This document shows positions 18,087-27,128 of a DNA stretch of 64,000 bases, in pieces. Source of the DNA: Pannonibacter tanglangensis (GTDB lineage: Bacteria; Pseudomonadota; Alphaproteobacteria; Rhizobiales; Stappiaceae); assembly GCF_009915685.1 (NCBI RefSeq), contig NZ_JAABLP010000004.1. One strand, written 5' to 3'. Under the pieces are notes generated by a model. The model was not told where the DNA came from, did not search any database, and saw only the letters and a program-made list of their open reading frames with translations. The translations under genes were made by a program, and so were the position numbers. Numbering within the stretch: the first letter of the stretch is position 1; the number at the start of each line of letters is the position of its first letter.

Positions 18087-20065
18087 TCGGCGGCCTCCCG
18101 GAGCTGGTGTCGCGGTGCGTGGGGTGTCATGTCGCGGATTTCCACCGTGCCTTCGATGATGCCGGTGCGGCCGTCCTCGAAGGTCACTTCGGTGCGCACA
18201 TGGCGCGAGGTGGAGCCGTCGTAGAGCGCCTCGATCAGCGGCGCGTAGCGGTCGGCAATGAACGAGCGGCGGACCTTCTGCGTGCGCGTCAGCTCGCCGT
18301 CGTCGGCATCCAGCTCCTTGTGCAGGATCAGGAAGCGGCGGATCTGCGCCCCGGCCATCATCGGTTCGGCGGCAAGATCCCGGTTTACCTGGTCGACGTG
18401 GTCGCGGATCATGTCATAGACCTGCGGATTGGCCGCCAGCTCCTGGTAGGAGGCATAGTTGACGTTGTTGCGCTCCGCCCAGCTGCCGACCGAGGTCAGG
18501 TCGATGTTGATGAAGACGGTGGCGTAGTCGCGCCCGTTGCCAAAGGCCACGGCCTCCTTGATGTTGGGGAAGAACTTGAGCTTGTTCTCGATGTATTTCG
18601 GCGCAAACAGCGCACCATCGTTGAGCTTGCCCACGTCCTTGGCGCGGTCGATGATCTTGAGGTGGCCATTGTCCGCGATGAAGCCGGCATCGCCGGTCAT
18701 CACCCAGCCGTCCTCGGTCTTGGTCGAGCGGGTGGCCTCGTCATTCTTGTAGTAGGCGACGAAGACGCCCGGCGAGCGGTAGAGGACCTCGCCGTTGTCG
18801 GCGATCTTCAGCTCGACCTGGGGCGCCGGCTTGCCGACCGTATCGCCGTAGATCTCGCCGTCCGGCTGCAGCGTGATGTAGACGCTGGCTTCCGTCTGGC
18901 CGTAGAGCTGCTTCAGGTTGAGCCCGAGCGAGCGGTAGAAGCGGAAGATCTCCGGACCGATCGCCTCGCCGGCCGTGTAGCCCACCTTGAGCCGGGTGAA
19001 GCCGATGCGGTTCTTGAGCGGCCCGTAGACGAAAAGCTCGCCCAGCCGGTACAGCAGCCGGTCGGAGAACGGCACGCTCTCGCCGTTGAGGATCTTCTCG
19101 CCCGACCGGCGCGCCACGCCCATGAAGAAGTCGAACATCTTCTTCTTGAGGCGGCCGGCGTCCTCCATGCGCACCATGATGCGCGTCAGCATGCCCTCGA
19201 AGACGCGCGGCGGGGCGAAGAAATAGGTCGGCGCGATCTCCAGACGGTCGAGATCGACGGTCTCGAGGCTCTCCGGGCAGTTGACGCAGTAGCCGGCGGT
19301 ATAGGCCTGGGCCAGCGAGAAGACGTGGTCGCCGATCCAGGCCATCGGCAGGTAGGCGAGCACTTCCTCGGTCTCGTCGAGCCGGTCGAAGGCATTGCCG
19401 TTGCGGGCCGAGATGACGAGATTGTCGAAGGACAGCATGACGCCCTTGGGCCGGCCGGTGGTGCCGGACGTGTAGAGCATCACCGCGATGTCGGAGCCCT
19501 TTTGCCCGGCAAAACCCGCCTCCCAGGCGCGGGCCGCCGACGGATCCTGCGCCAGCAGGCCGCGCCCCAGGTCCTGCACGGCGGCGAAATGGCTGAGGTG
19601 GGTGTGGTCGTAGTCGCGCAGGCCCCGCGGCTCGTCATAGACGATGTGGCGGAGACAGGTCAGCTCCTCCATCGACTGGAGCTTGTCGACCTGTTCCTGG
19701 TCCTCGACGATGGCGAAGCGCACCTCGGCATGGCCCAGCACATAGGCCATCTCTTCCGCCACCGAATCCGCATAGACCGGAACGGGAATGGCCCCAAGCG
19801 CCTGCGCGGCGACCATCGACCAGTAGAGATGCGGCCGGTTCGCCCCTACGATGGCGACCTTGTCGCCCGCCTGGAGCCCCAGCTTGCGCAGCCCGAGGGA
19901 AAAGGCGCGGGTCTCTTCAAGGACTTCGGCCCAGGTCCAGCTCTGCCAGATCCCGAAAGCCTTCTCCCGCACCGCGGTCCGCTCCCCGAGATCCCGCGCG
20001 TTGCGCAAAAGGATCTTCGGGAAGGTGTCCACGTCGCCTCCCGCGACGTCGGCCAGCCTTGCCAT
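18083..20065 (-). CDS. AMP-forming long-chain-type acyl-CoA synthetase
   Basis: About 660 residues. The adenylating core is complete: phosphate loop LYTSGTTGRPKGVMLSF, YGQTEASVYITLQ, the ribose-binding GDAGFI (MTGDAGFIADNG) and the hinge DRAKDVGKLNDG. Length and end resemble the long-chain fatty-acid/eukaryotic-like FAA group. It makes an acyl-CoA from a free acid, ATP and CoA in the cytoplasm. As first gene of the liv-type operon, overlapping livG by four bases, it probably traps the imported acid as its CoA ester. The ATG at 20065 matches the family N-terminus; a GTG at 20077 is possible. The frame to 20191 has no supporting signals. Confidence 0.85.
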   Translation of the reverse strand: MARLADVAGGDVDTFPKILLRNARDLGERTAVREKAFGIWQSWTWAEVLEETRAFSLGLRKLGLQAGDKVAIVGANRPHLYWSMVAAQALGAIPVPVYADSVAEEMAYVLGHAEVRFAIVEDQEQVDKLQSMEELTCLRHIVYDEPRGLRDYDHTHLSHFAAVQDLGRGLLAQDPSAARAWEAGFAGQKGSDIAVMLYTSGTTGRPKGVMLSFDNLVISARNGNAFDRLDETEEVLAYLPMAWIGDHVFSLAQAYTAGYCVNCPESLETVDLDRLEIAPTYFFAPPRVFEGMLTRIMVRMEDAGRLKKKMFDFFMGVARRSGEKILNGESVPFSDRLLYRLGELFVYGPLKNRIGFTRLKVGYTAGEAIGPEIFRFYRSLGLNLKQLYGQTEASVYITLQPDGEIYGDTVGKPAPQVELKIADNGEVLYRSPGVFVAYYKNDEATRSTKTEDGWVMTGDAGFIADNGHLKIIDRAKDVGKLNDGALFAPKYIENKLKFFPNIKEAVAFGNGRDYATVFINIDLTSVGSWAERNNVNYASYQELAANPQVYDMIRDHVDQVNRDLAAEPMMAGAQIRRFLILHKELDADDGELTRTQKVRRSFIADRYAPLIEALYDGSTSRHVRTEVTFEDGRTGIIEGTVEIRDMTPHAPRHQLREAAE

Positions 20066-20368
20066 AGCGTGTTCCACCCTTGATGTGCGCCCCGTTGGTC
20101 GGGGTCGCGCTTGTTCACGCATGGAACGACGGCTCCTCCCCGCTGTACAGCCCCCCAATCGAGGGAGAGGTGCAGCGGGCCGTCCCCACACGCAGGACAG
20201 ACGCTAGGGCAGGCAGATTTCGCCAGTATGTGCAGATTGTGACGAAATGTTTCGTTAACCCTGGAAACCTGTTGCAGGGCAGCATGACCCTGCCGCCCGC
20301 CCCACCGCAGTGCGGTCCGCCGCATGGGTGACTGGCGCCGGCGCGCAGGCTTGCCTACAGTCGACAGC
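20066..20368. promoter_or_regulatory. Divergent promoter region with ACGAAA-TG-TTTCGT palindrome
   Basis: This 303-bp gap separates the liv-type operon (minus) from the hybrid histidine kinase (plus). Its AT-rich centre holds a perfect dyad ACGAAATGTTTCGT at 20242-20255 followed by TTAACC. It could be an operator for either side; no regulator gene of a class that would normally bind it lies next to it. I see no other element in the gap. Confidence 0.45.
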
Positions 20369-22342
20369 ATGAACGAGACCTCGTCCCAGCAGGCCCAGAT
20401 CGACCTGATGCAGGCTGCCCTTGACCATATCAGTCAGGGCTTCTCGGTGTTTGACGCGGACCTGCGGCTGGTGGCCTGGAACCGGGGCCTCTACGAGATG
20501 CTGGACCTGCCGCACGCGCTGGCGCGGCGCGGGACGCATCTCGAGGCCTTCCTGCGGGTGAATGCGGAGCGCGGCGAATACGGCCCCGGCGACATCGAGG
20601 GCAAGATCCAGCGGCGGCTGGAGCGCGCCGCGCGATTCGAGCCGCACTACTTCGAGCGCGTGCGCCCCAACGGACAGGTGATCGCGGTCAGCGGCACACC
20701 GCTGCCGCAGGGCGGCTTTGTCACCACCTACACCGACATCACCGCCGAGCGGCGGCGGCAGGAAAAGCTGGAGCGCACCGTCGCGGAGCGCTCGCGCGCG
20801 CTGCAGCAGAGCGAGGACTGGCTGCGGCTGGTCACCGACAACGTGCCGGCCCTGATCGCCTATGTCGGCTCGGGGCCGGTGTTCCGGTTTGCCAACCGGC
20901 GCTATGCCGACTGGTTCGGACAGTCGGTCGCCTCGATCGTCGGCCGCTCGCCGGCGGAAGTGCTGGGACCGGATCTCTATGCCGAGCTGAGGCCCTACAT
21001 CGAATGGGCCTTCGAGGGCAACGCGGTCTCCTACGAGTACAGCCGCGCCAAGCCCGATGGCGAGCTGGCCTACATGCGCTCGACCCTGATCCCCGACATG
21101 ACCGCCGACGGCCGGACGCTCGGCATCTTCGTGCTGTCGCTGGACGCCAGCGACCAGAAGCGCAGCGAGGCCGCGCTGGTGCAGTCGCAGCGCATGGACG
21201 CCGTCGGGCAGCTGACAGGCGGACTGGCGCATGACTTCAACAACCTGCTGGCGATCCTGATGGGCAACCTGCTGAGCCTGAAACGCAAGGGCGCCGCCGT
21301 CAGCGCGTCGGACGTGGAGGCACATCTGGCCCCCATGCTGCAGGCGGCGCAGCGCGGCGCGGACCTGACCCAGCGCCTGCTCGCCTTCAGCCGGGGCAAG
21401 GCCCAGGACGTGATCGACACCTCGCTGAACAAGGTGCTCGACAACACGGCGACGCTGCTGGCCGGCTCGCTGCCGCCGACCATCCGCCTGCGCTTCGAGG
21501 CCTGCACCGACCCGCTGACGGCGCGGCTGGACCCCTCGCAGCTCGAAACGGCACTGGTGAACCTCGTCTTCAACGCCCGGGACGCGCTGCCCGACGGCGG
21601 CGAGATCAGCGTCAGCCTGACGCCGGCCACCCTGGCCGCAAAGCACGCGGTCGCGGCCGGCGTGACGCCGGGCACCTACGCCCGGATCGTCGTGCGCGAC
21701 ACCGGCCATGGCATGGACGACGACACGCGGATGCGGGTGTTCGAGCCGTTCTTCACCACCAAGCCCTTCGGCACCGGATCCGGCCTCGGCCTGTCGATGG
21801 TCTATGGCCTCGCCAAGCAGGTCCGCGGCTCGGTGCGGATCGAATCGGCGCCCGGCGAGGGGACCGCCGTGATCCTGCTGCTGCCGGCGCGCCTGAGCGC
21901 CAGCGGCACCGGCAGCCGGGCAGCGGACGCGGGCGGACCGCTGCCGCATGGCGCCGGCGAACTGGTGCTGCTGGTGGAGGATGACCCGGCGGTGGCCGAA
22001 ACGGTGGCGCAGCAGATCAAGGATCTGGGCTACACCGTGCTGACGGCAGAAGGCGCGGCCGACGCCGCCGATCTGGCCGCAGACGTGGGCGAGATCCGGG
22101 CCATGCTGAGCGACATCGTCATGCCCGGGCAGATGAACGGCCTTGCGCTGGCCCGCAAGGTGCGCGGCCTGCGCCCCGACATCGGCATTGCCCTGATGAC
22201 CGGCTATGCCGATCTGGGCGAAGGCGGCGCGGGCGAGACCGGGGCGTGCAGCGCCGGCGGCGACACCGGATTTCCCGTGCTGGCCAAGCCCTTCGACAGC
22301 CGCAAGCTGGCCGAAACCCTGAAAGCCATCGTGAGCCCATGA
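20369..22342 (+). CDS. Hybrid sensor histidine kinase with PAS domains and receiver
   Basis: About 657 residues, no membrane helix, so probably cytoplasmic. Order: a PAS_7 domain (ISQGFSVFDADLRLVAWNRG), a PAS_4 domain (DNVPALIAYVGSGPVFRFAN), a phosphoacceptor helix with the histidine in GGLAHDFNNLLAILMG, an ATPase domain (NLVFNARDALPDGG, DTGHGMD, GTGSGLGLSMVYG) and a C-terminal receiver with aspartate in MLSDIVMPG. The signal is unknown. Its stop overlaps the start of the response-regulator gene in ATGA. The start could also be the ATG at 20324; neither has a clear ribosome-binding site. Confidence 0.9.
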   Translation: MNETSSQQAQIDLMQAALDHISQGFSVFDADLRLVAWNRGLYEMLDLPHALARRGTHLEAFLRVNAERGEYGPGDIEGKIQRRLERAARFEPHYFERVRPNGQVIAVSGTPLPQGGFVTTYTDITAERRRQEKLERTVAERSRALQQSEDWLRLVTDNVPALIAYVGSGPVFRFANRRYADWFGQSVASIVGRSPAEVLGPDLYAELRPYIEWAFEGNAVSYEYSRAKPDGELAYMRSTLIPDMTADGRTLGIFVLSLDASDQKRSEAALVQSQRMDAVGQLTGGLAHDFNNLLAILMGNLLSLKRKGAAVSASDVEAHLAPMLQAAQRGADLTQRLLAFSRGKAQDVIDTSLNKVLDNTATLLAGSLPPTIRLRFEACTDPLTARLDPSQLETALVNLVFNARDALPDGGEISVSLTPATLAAKHAVAAGVTPGTYARIVVRDTGHGMDDDTRMRVFEPFFTTKPFGTGSGLGLSMVYGLAKQVRGSVRIESAPGEGTAVILLLPARLSASGTGSRAADAGGPLPHGAGELVLLVEDDPAVAETVAQQIKDLGYTVLTAEGAADAADLAADVGEIRAMLSDIVMPGQMNGLALARKVRGLRPDIGIALMTGYADLGEGGAGETGACSAGGDTGFPVLAKPFDSRKLAETLKAIVSP

Positions 22343-23067
22343 GCCAGCAGATCCCGAGCCCCGCCCCCACCGCCGGTCTGGTCTATGTGGTCGACGACGA
22401 AGCCGCGATCTGCGCGCTGCTGGCGGAAACGCTGGCGCAGTTCGGGTTCAGGACGGAGAGTTTCGCAACCGCCGCCGACATGCTGAAAGCGCTGGACCGG
22501 CAGGTGCCGGAAGCCTGCCTGATCGACCTGGGCCTGCCGGACATGGAGGGCATGGTGCTGATCAACGAGATCCGCCGCCGGACCTTTGTCCCGATCCTGG
22601 TGCTGTCGGCCCGCAGCCATTCCTCCGACCGGGTGATGGGACTGGAACTGGGCGCCGACGACTATGTGGTGAAGCCCTTCGACCCGCGCGAGGTGGTGGC
22701 CCGGCTGCGCTCGGTGCTGCGGCGCGCCGCCGACCGACCGAAGCCGGCCGGGAACGGTCGCGTGGCGCGGTTCTCCGGCCATGTGTTCGACCCCTCGTCC
22801 CACCGGCTGGTGAGCCCGAACGGCGAGGAGAGCTTCCTGTCCACCGGCGAGGCAACGCTGCTGGAGGCGCTGCTCAAGGCTCCGAAACGGGTGCTGTCGC
22901 GCGACTATCTCCTCGAACACGGCGGCCGGGACGAAAGCCTCGACCGGTCGATCGACGTCCGCGTGTCACGCCTGCGCAAGAAACTGTCCGGCGAGGGCGG
23001 AACGCCGCTGATCCGCACGATCTACGGCTCCGGCTACATGCTGACCTCGACCGTCGACTGGACCTGA
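22339..23067 (+). CDS. OmpR-family response regulator
   Basis: 242 residues. A receiver domain (YVVDDEAAICALL, phosphoacceptor in CLIDLGLPDMEG, switch lysine in DDYVVKPFD) is joined to a winged-helix DNA-binding domain (LSTGEATLLEALLKAPKRVLSR, SIDVRVSRLRKKL, RTIYGSGYML). It should receive phosphate from the hybrid kinase that it overlaps by four bases and bind promoters. Its targets are not shown by context; the liv-type operon across the divergent promoter is the nearest candidate. Its stop codon lies inside the first of four 32-bp tandem repeats. Confidence 0.92.
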   Translation: MSQQIPSPAPTAGLVYVVDDEAAICALLAETLAQFGFRTESFATAADMLKALDRQVPEACLIDLGLPDMEGMVLINEIRRRTFVPILVLSARSHSSDRVMGLELGADDYVVKPFDPREVVARLRSVLRRAADRPKPAGNGRVARFSGHVFDPSSHRLVSPNGEESFLSTGEATLLEALLKAPKRVLSRDYLLEHGGRDESLDRSIDVRVSRLRKKLSGEGGTPLIRTIYGSGYMLTSTVDWT

Positions 23068-23193
23068 GGCGGCGGTCCAGCCGGGCCCCTTGCGAGGGAG
23101 GCGGCGGTCCAGCCGGGCATCCTGTGAAGGAGGCAGCTATTCAGCCGGGCATCCTGTGAGGGAGGCGGCTATTCAGCCGCCTCGCAGACTGCT
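23066..23193. repeat. Four 32-bp tandem repeats starting in the regulator stop codon
   Basis: Units begin at 23066, 23098, 23130 and 23162, an exact 32-bp period. All share the frame GAGGCGGC-x-TCAGCCGGG or GAGGCGGCTATTCAGCCG and the middle two end in GGCATCCTGTGA. Each unit can fold on itself (GGCGGC / GCCGGG or GCCGCC). There are no spacers, so it is not a CRISPR array. Confidence 0.8.
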
Positions 23194-23460
23194 GACAAAC
23201 CCACTCACAGTCATCCCGGCCCAGCTGAGCGTGAGCGAAGCGCCGAGCCGGGATCCAGACATCAGCCGCGCGAAGCGCGACAAGCTTGTCAGTCACAAGT
23301 CTTGTCGCATTGATTTGTCTACGAGCTCGCTTGCGCTCGCACAGACATGCTGGTTTCCGGATCTGCGGTTCGCTGAACGCTCACCTTGTCCGGAATGACG
23401 GCAAACTGACGAAACGCCGAAGTTTGTCAGCAGTCTGGGAGGCGGCTATTCAGCCGCCTC
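23162..23460. repeat. Intergenic element with 39-bp inverted arms
   Basis: The left arm (23162-23200) is a GAGGCGGCT/AGCCGCCTC hairpin followed by CAGACTGCTGACAAAC; the right arm (23422-23460) is the reverse order, GTTTGTCAGCAGTCTG followed by the same hairpin. The arms match at 34 of 39 bases, differing at one base and the 4-base hairpin loop. Inside lie a second inverted pair, GTCATCCCGG (23210-23219) and CCGGAATGAC (23390-23399), and the palindrome GACAAGCTTGTC (23279-23290). It has no coding potential and resembles a small non-autonomous or palindromic intergenic repeat. The right hairpin overlaps the last codons of the ior gene. This also accounts for the whole non-coding stretch 23068-23445. 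Confidence 0.75.
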
Positions 23461-26400
23461 GGGAACACGGCCGGCGGTGCGGAAGGCCGCGAGTGCTGCC
23501 GCCTGCCGGCTGCGGGCGGCCGGCACACTGGCCTCCTTCACCGGGCCGAAGCCGCGGATCTGTTCCGGCCAGGCGGCCAGTGCCCGGGCCGCCTCGGCCC
23601 GGTCAGCGGTCAGGTCCGCCGCGATCTCGTCGAGGGTTGCCTCGTAATCGGCCAGCAGCCTCCGCTCCATCCGCCGCTCGGCCGTGCGGCCGAACAGATC
23701 CAGCACCGTGCCGCGCAGCCGCTTGCCCTTCGCAAGCAGCCGCAACAGCGGCAGGACCCAGGGACCGAAGGCGCGTTTGGCCGGACGACCGGTGCGGGGA
23801 TCGACGCGCGACAAGAGCGGCGGGGCCAGATGCAGCACCATCCGCCCCGGCGTCTCGAACCCGGCCGCAAGACGCGCCGCAAACTGGCCATCGGTGTAGA
23901 GCCGCGCGACCTCGTACTCGTCCTTGATCGCCATCAGGCGGAAGAGCTGCTGTGCGGCCACCCGGGCAATGCCGGCCTCCGCCCCGCCTGTTGTCCCGAG
24001 CACCGCCGCCTCCCGGGCGGCGAGCGTCTCGATCCGGCGGCGGTAGCGCTCCGCATAGGCGGGATCCTGATAGGCGGTCAGAAACGCGACGCGCCGCGCA
24101 AGGAGGGTCTCGAGGCTCTGCTGCGCCGGATCATCGCTGCCGACGGCTTGCGGGACGCCGGCACCGGCCAGCGCCCGCTGCAGCGCCGCGGGATCGGCAA
24201 CCGCAACCCGGCCCCAGCGGAAGGCGGCGAGATTCATGGCAACAGCCACGCCATTGAGCCGGATCGCGGCTTCGAGACTGTCCGGCGACAGGGGCACGGC
24301 CCCGGTCTGGCAGGCTGCGCCGAGCATCATCAGGTTGGCGGCGATGCTGTCGCCGAACAGGCGTTCTGCCGCCGCATGCGCATCGAGGAACAGCGCCTGC
24401 CCGGGACGGCAGCGCGCCCGCAGCGCCCGTTCCAGCCGGCGACCCGGCAGCGAGAAGTCGGCATTGCGGGCGAAATCGCCCGGCATGACCTCATGGGTGT
24501 TGACGACCGCCACCGTGCGGGCGGGATCGCAGGCGGCCAGCACCCGGGCGCTGCCCGCGAACACGATGTCACAGCCGATCAGCACATCGGCACCGCCGGC
24601 CGCGATCCGCAGCGTGGAGATGTCCTCCGGTCGCGGCGCAAGCTTGAGATGGGTCGTCACCGCGCCGCCCTTCTGCGCCAGGCCGGCCATGTCGATGAGG
24701 CCGCAGCCCCGCCCCTCCAGATGGGCGGCCATGCCGAGGATCGCGCCAACCGTGACCACGCCCGTCCCGCCGACGCCGGTGATGAGGATGCCGCGCACGC
24801 CGTCGAGCGCGGACGTCTCGGGCGCCGCAACGGCCGGCGGCTCGGGGATCGCCCGCGCGCCCCTGAGCACCGCGCCCTCCAGCGTGACGAAGCTGGGACA
24901 GAAGCCCTTGAGACAGGAGAAGTCCTTGTTGCAGGCCGACTGGTCGATGCGCCGCTTGCGGCCCCATTCCGTCTCCAGCGGCTGGATCGCGACGCAGTTG
25001 GACTGGACGCCGCAGTCGCCGCAGCCCTCGCAGACCAGGTCGTTGATGACGACGCGACGGTCAGGGTCGGGCATGGCACCGCGCTTGCGGCGGCGACGCT
25101 TCTCGGCCGCGCAGGTCTGGTCGTAGATCAGCACCGACAGGCCCGGATGGGCGGCCAGCTCCCGCTCGACGGCCAGGAGATCGTCGCGGTGGTCGATGGT
25201 CGTGCCCTGCGGCCAGGCGGTGGCGGACGGGTACTTGGCCGGCTCATCGGTGACCACGGCAATGCGGCCGACGCCTTCGGCGGCGACCTGGGCCGCGATC
25301 TGCGGCACCGTCAGGCCACCGTCGTTGCGCTGTCCGCCGGTCATGGCGACGGCATCGTTGAACAGGATCTTGTAGGTCATGGTGACGCCGGCGGCCCGGG
25401 CCGCGCGGATCGCCATGGAGCCGGAGTGGTTGTAGGTGCCGTCGCCGAGGTTCTGGAACACATGCGCGCGGGTGGAGAAGGGGGCCTCGCCGATCCAGTT
25501 GGCGCCCTCCCCGCCCATCTGGGTGTAGCCCTCGGTGTTGCGGTCCATCCACTGCACCATGTAGTGGCAGCCGATGCCGGCATAGGCGCGGCTGCCCTCC
25601 GGAATGGGGGTGGAGGAATTGTGTGGGCAGCCCGGACAGAAATAGGGGATGCGCGTGGCCACATCGCTGCTGGCGGCCAGCGCCTGCTGCAGCCGGTCCA
25701 CCTCGGCCAGCCGGGCGGCAAGGCGCTCGTCCGGCCGGCGGGCGAGAAGACGCCGGCCGATGGCCAGCGCGATCCGGTTGCTGTCGAGCGCGCCGTGGCT
25801 CTGGAACAGGCTCTCCTGCGCCTCGTCGCGCTTGCCGATCACCACGGGCGCGTTGGCCCGGCCGTAGAGCGCCTCCTTCACCTGGGGCTCGATGAGAGCG
25901 CGTTTCTCCTCGATGACCAGCACCAGCTCCAGCCCCTCGGCGAAGCGGCGCACGGCCTCGGCATCGAGTGGCCAGGGGCAGCCGATCTTCAGGAGCCGCA
26001 GGCCGTGACGCGCTGCCTCCCCCTCGTCGAGACCGAGATCGGCAAGCGCCTGCAGCGTGTCCAGGTGGCTCTTGCCGGTGGTGAGAAGGCCGATGCGCGG
26101 CGACGGCCCGCCGGCGAGCACCAGCCGGTCCACCGCGTTGGCGGACAGGAAGGCCCGCGCCGCCGGCAGCTTCACCTGGTGCAGCCGCGCCTCCTGGGCG
26201 AGGGGATGGTCGCGCGGACGGATGCTGACGCCCTCGGGCGGCAGGACGAACTCCGGAAGCCTAAGGGTAACGCGGTCGGGACGGCCGTCGACGGTGGCCG
26301 TGGATTCGACCGTATCCTTGACGCATTTCAGCCCGGCCCACACGCCGGCATAGCGTGACAGGGCAAGGCCGATGAGGCCGAAGTCGAGGATCTCCTGCAC

Positions 26401-26925
26401 CCCGGCCGGATTGAGGATCGGCATCATCGCGTCGACGAAGGCAAACTCGCTCTGGTGCGCGGTGGTCGAGCTTTCGCAGGTGTGATCGTCGCCCATCAGC
26501 GCGAGCACGCCGCCGAGCGGAGCGGTGCCGGCCAGATTGGCGTGGCGGAAGGCATCGCCGCTGCGGTCGACGCCCGGCCCCTTGCCGTACCAGAAGCCGA
26601 AGACCCCCTCGAACCGGCCCTCGCCACGCATCGCGGCCTGCTGTGTGCCCCAGAGCGCGGTGGCGGCAAGATCCTCGTTGATGGCCGTCCGGAACAGGAT
26701 GTCCTCGGCGGCAAGCTGACGCGCGGCGCGCTCGAACTGCTGGTCGAGACCGCCGAGCGGTGAGCCGCGGTAACCGGTGACATAGCCGGCGGTGTGGTGG
26801 CCGGCGACGCGGTCGCGTGCCTTCTGCATCAGCGCCAGGCGGATCAGCGCCTGGGTGCCGGACACATAGATGCGCCCGGCCGTCAGGTCATACTTGTCGT
26901 CAAGGGCCACCGTCTTGCGTGCCAT
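23446..26925 (-). CDS. Fused indolepyruvate:ferredoxin oxidoreductase
   Basis: 1159 residues, the normal length for the fused alpha-gamma form. The N-terminal pyruvate-oxidoreductase domain (SGTQALIRLALMQ, GYRGSPLGGLD) is followed by the thiamine-diphosphate part (GGEGANWIGEAPF, NLGDGTYNHSG, MTGGQRNDGG), an Fe-S region (CEGCGDCGVQSNC, CNKDFSCLKGFCPSF) and the gamma domain (GVRGILITGVGGTGVVTVG) plus a C-terminal DUF6537-like tail. It oxidatively decarboxylates arylpyruvates to aryl-acetyl-CoA with ferredoxin as acceptor. GGAGGAGG precedes the ATG. Its last residues EAAE and stop are encoded by the right arm of the intergenic inverted repeat. Confidence 0.92.
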   Translation of the reverse strand: MARKTVALDDKYDLTAGRIYVSGTQALIRLALMQKARDRVAGHHTAGYVTGYRGSPLGGLDQQFERAARQLAAEDILFRTAINEDLAATALWGTQQAAMRGEGRFEGVFGFWYGKGPGVDRSGDAFRHANLAGTAPLGGVLALMGDDHTCESSTTAHQSEFAFVDAMMPILNPAGVQEILDFGLIGLALSRYAGVWAGLKCVKDTVESTATVDGRPDRVTLRLPEFVLPPEGVSIRPRDHPLAQEARLHQVKLPAARAFLSANAVDRLVLAGGPSPRIGLLTTGKSHLDTLQALADLGLDEGEAARHGLRLLKIGCPWPLDAEAVRRFAEGLELVLVIEEKRALIEPQVKEALYGRANAPVVIGKRDEAQESLFQSHGALDSNRIALAIGRRLLARRPDERLAARLAEVDRLQQALAASSDVATRIPYFCPGCPHNSSTPIPEGSRAYAGIGCHYMVQWMDRNTEGYTQMGGEGANWIGEAPFSTRAHVFQNLGDGTYNHSGSMAIRAARAAGVTMTYKILFNDAVAMTGGQRNDGGLTVPQIAAQVAAEGVGRIAVVTDEPAKYPSATAWPQGTTIDHRDDLLAVERELAAHPGLSVLIYDQTCAAEKRRRRKRGAMPDPDRRVVINDLVCEGCGDCGVQSNCVAIQPLETEWGRKRRIDQSACNKDFSCLKGFCPSFVTLEGAVLRGARAIPEPPAVAAPETSALDGVRGILITGVGGTGVVTVGAILGMAAHLEGRGCGLIDMAGLAQKGGAVTTHLKLAPRPEDISTLRIAAGGADVLIGCDIVFAGSARVLAACDPARTVAVVNTHEVMPGDFARNADFSLPGRRLERALRARCRPGQALFLDAHAAAERLFGDSIAANLMMLGAACQTGAVPLSPDSLEAAIRLNGVAVAMNLAAFRWGRVAVADPAALQRALAGAGVPQAVGSDDPAQQSLETLLARRVAFLTAYQDPAYAERYRRRIETLAAREAAVLGTTGGAEAGIARVAAQQLFRLMAIKDEYEVARLYTDGQFAARLAAGFETPGRMVLHLAPPLLSRVDPRTGRPAKRAFGPWVLPLLRLLAKGKRLRGTVLDLFGRTAERRMERRLLADYEATLDEIAADLTADRAEAARALAAWPEQIRGFGPVKEASVPAARSRQAAALAAFRTAGRVPEAAE

Positions 26926-27010
26926 GCCGCCTCCTCCACAGGCGAGGCCACCGACACGCGGCAGGGCGCCCCTCCGGCCGCCCCGCGCATCCGCCCTCCT
27001 CCCTGATGCT

Positions 27011-27043
27011 GGTCCCTGACCCTGCTGCGCCGGTCAGGGGACC
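27011..27043 (-). other. Hairpin between the TRAP permease and ior genes
   Basis: GGTCCCTGACC (27011-27021) pairs with GGTCAGGGGACC (27032-27043) with a single bulged G. There is no T-run. It may mark the end of the TRAP message or act as a processing site. Confidence 0.4.
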
Positions 27044-27128
27044 CGTGTGGCGGCCAGTGTGACCGGCAGGGACGGGGCCGATCAAGCCGTCCGGCATGAC
27101 GCAGCGCAACAACCGTCGCGCCGCCGCG

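Noticed and set aside
23066..23193. Possible CRISPR array from 32-bp periodicity
   Set aside because: The units are contiguous without unique spacers and no cas gene is present.
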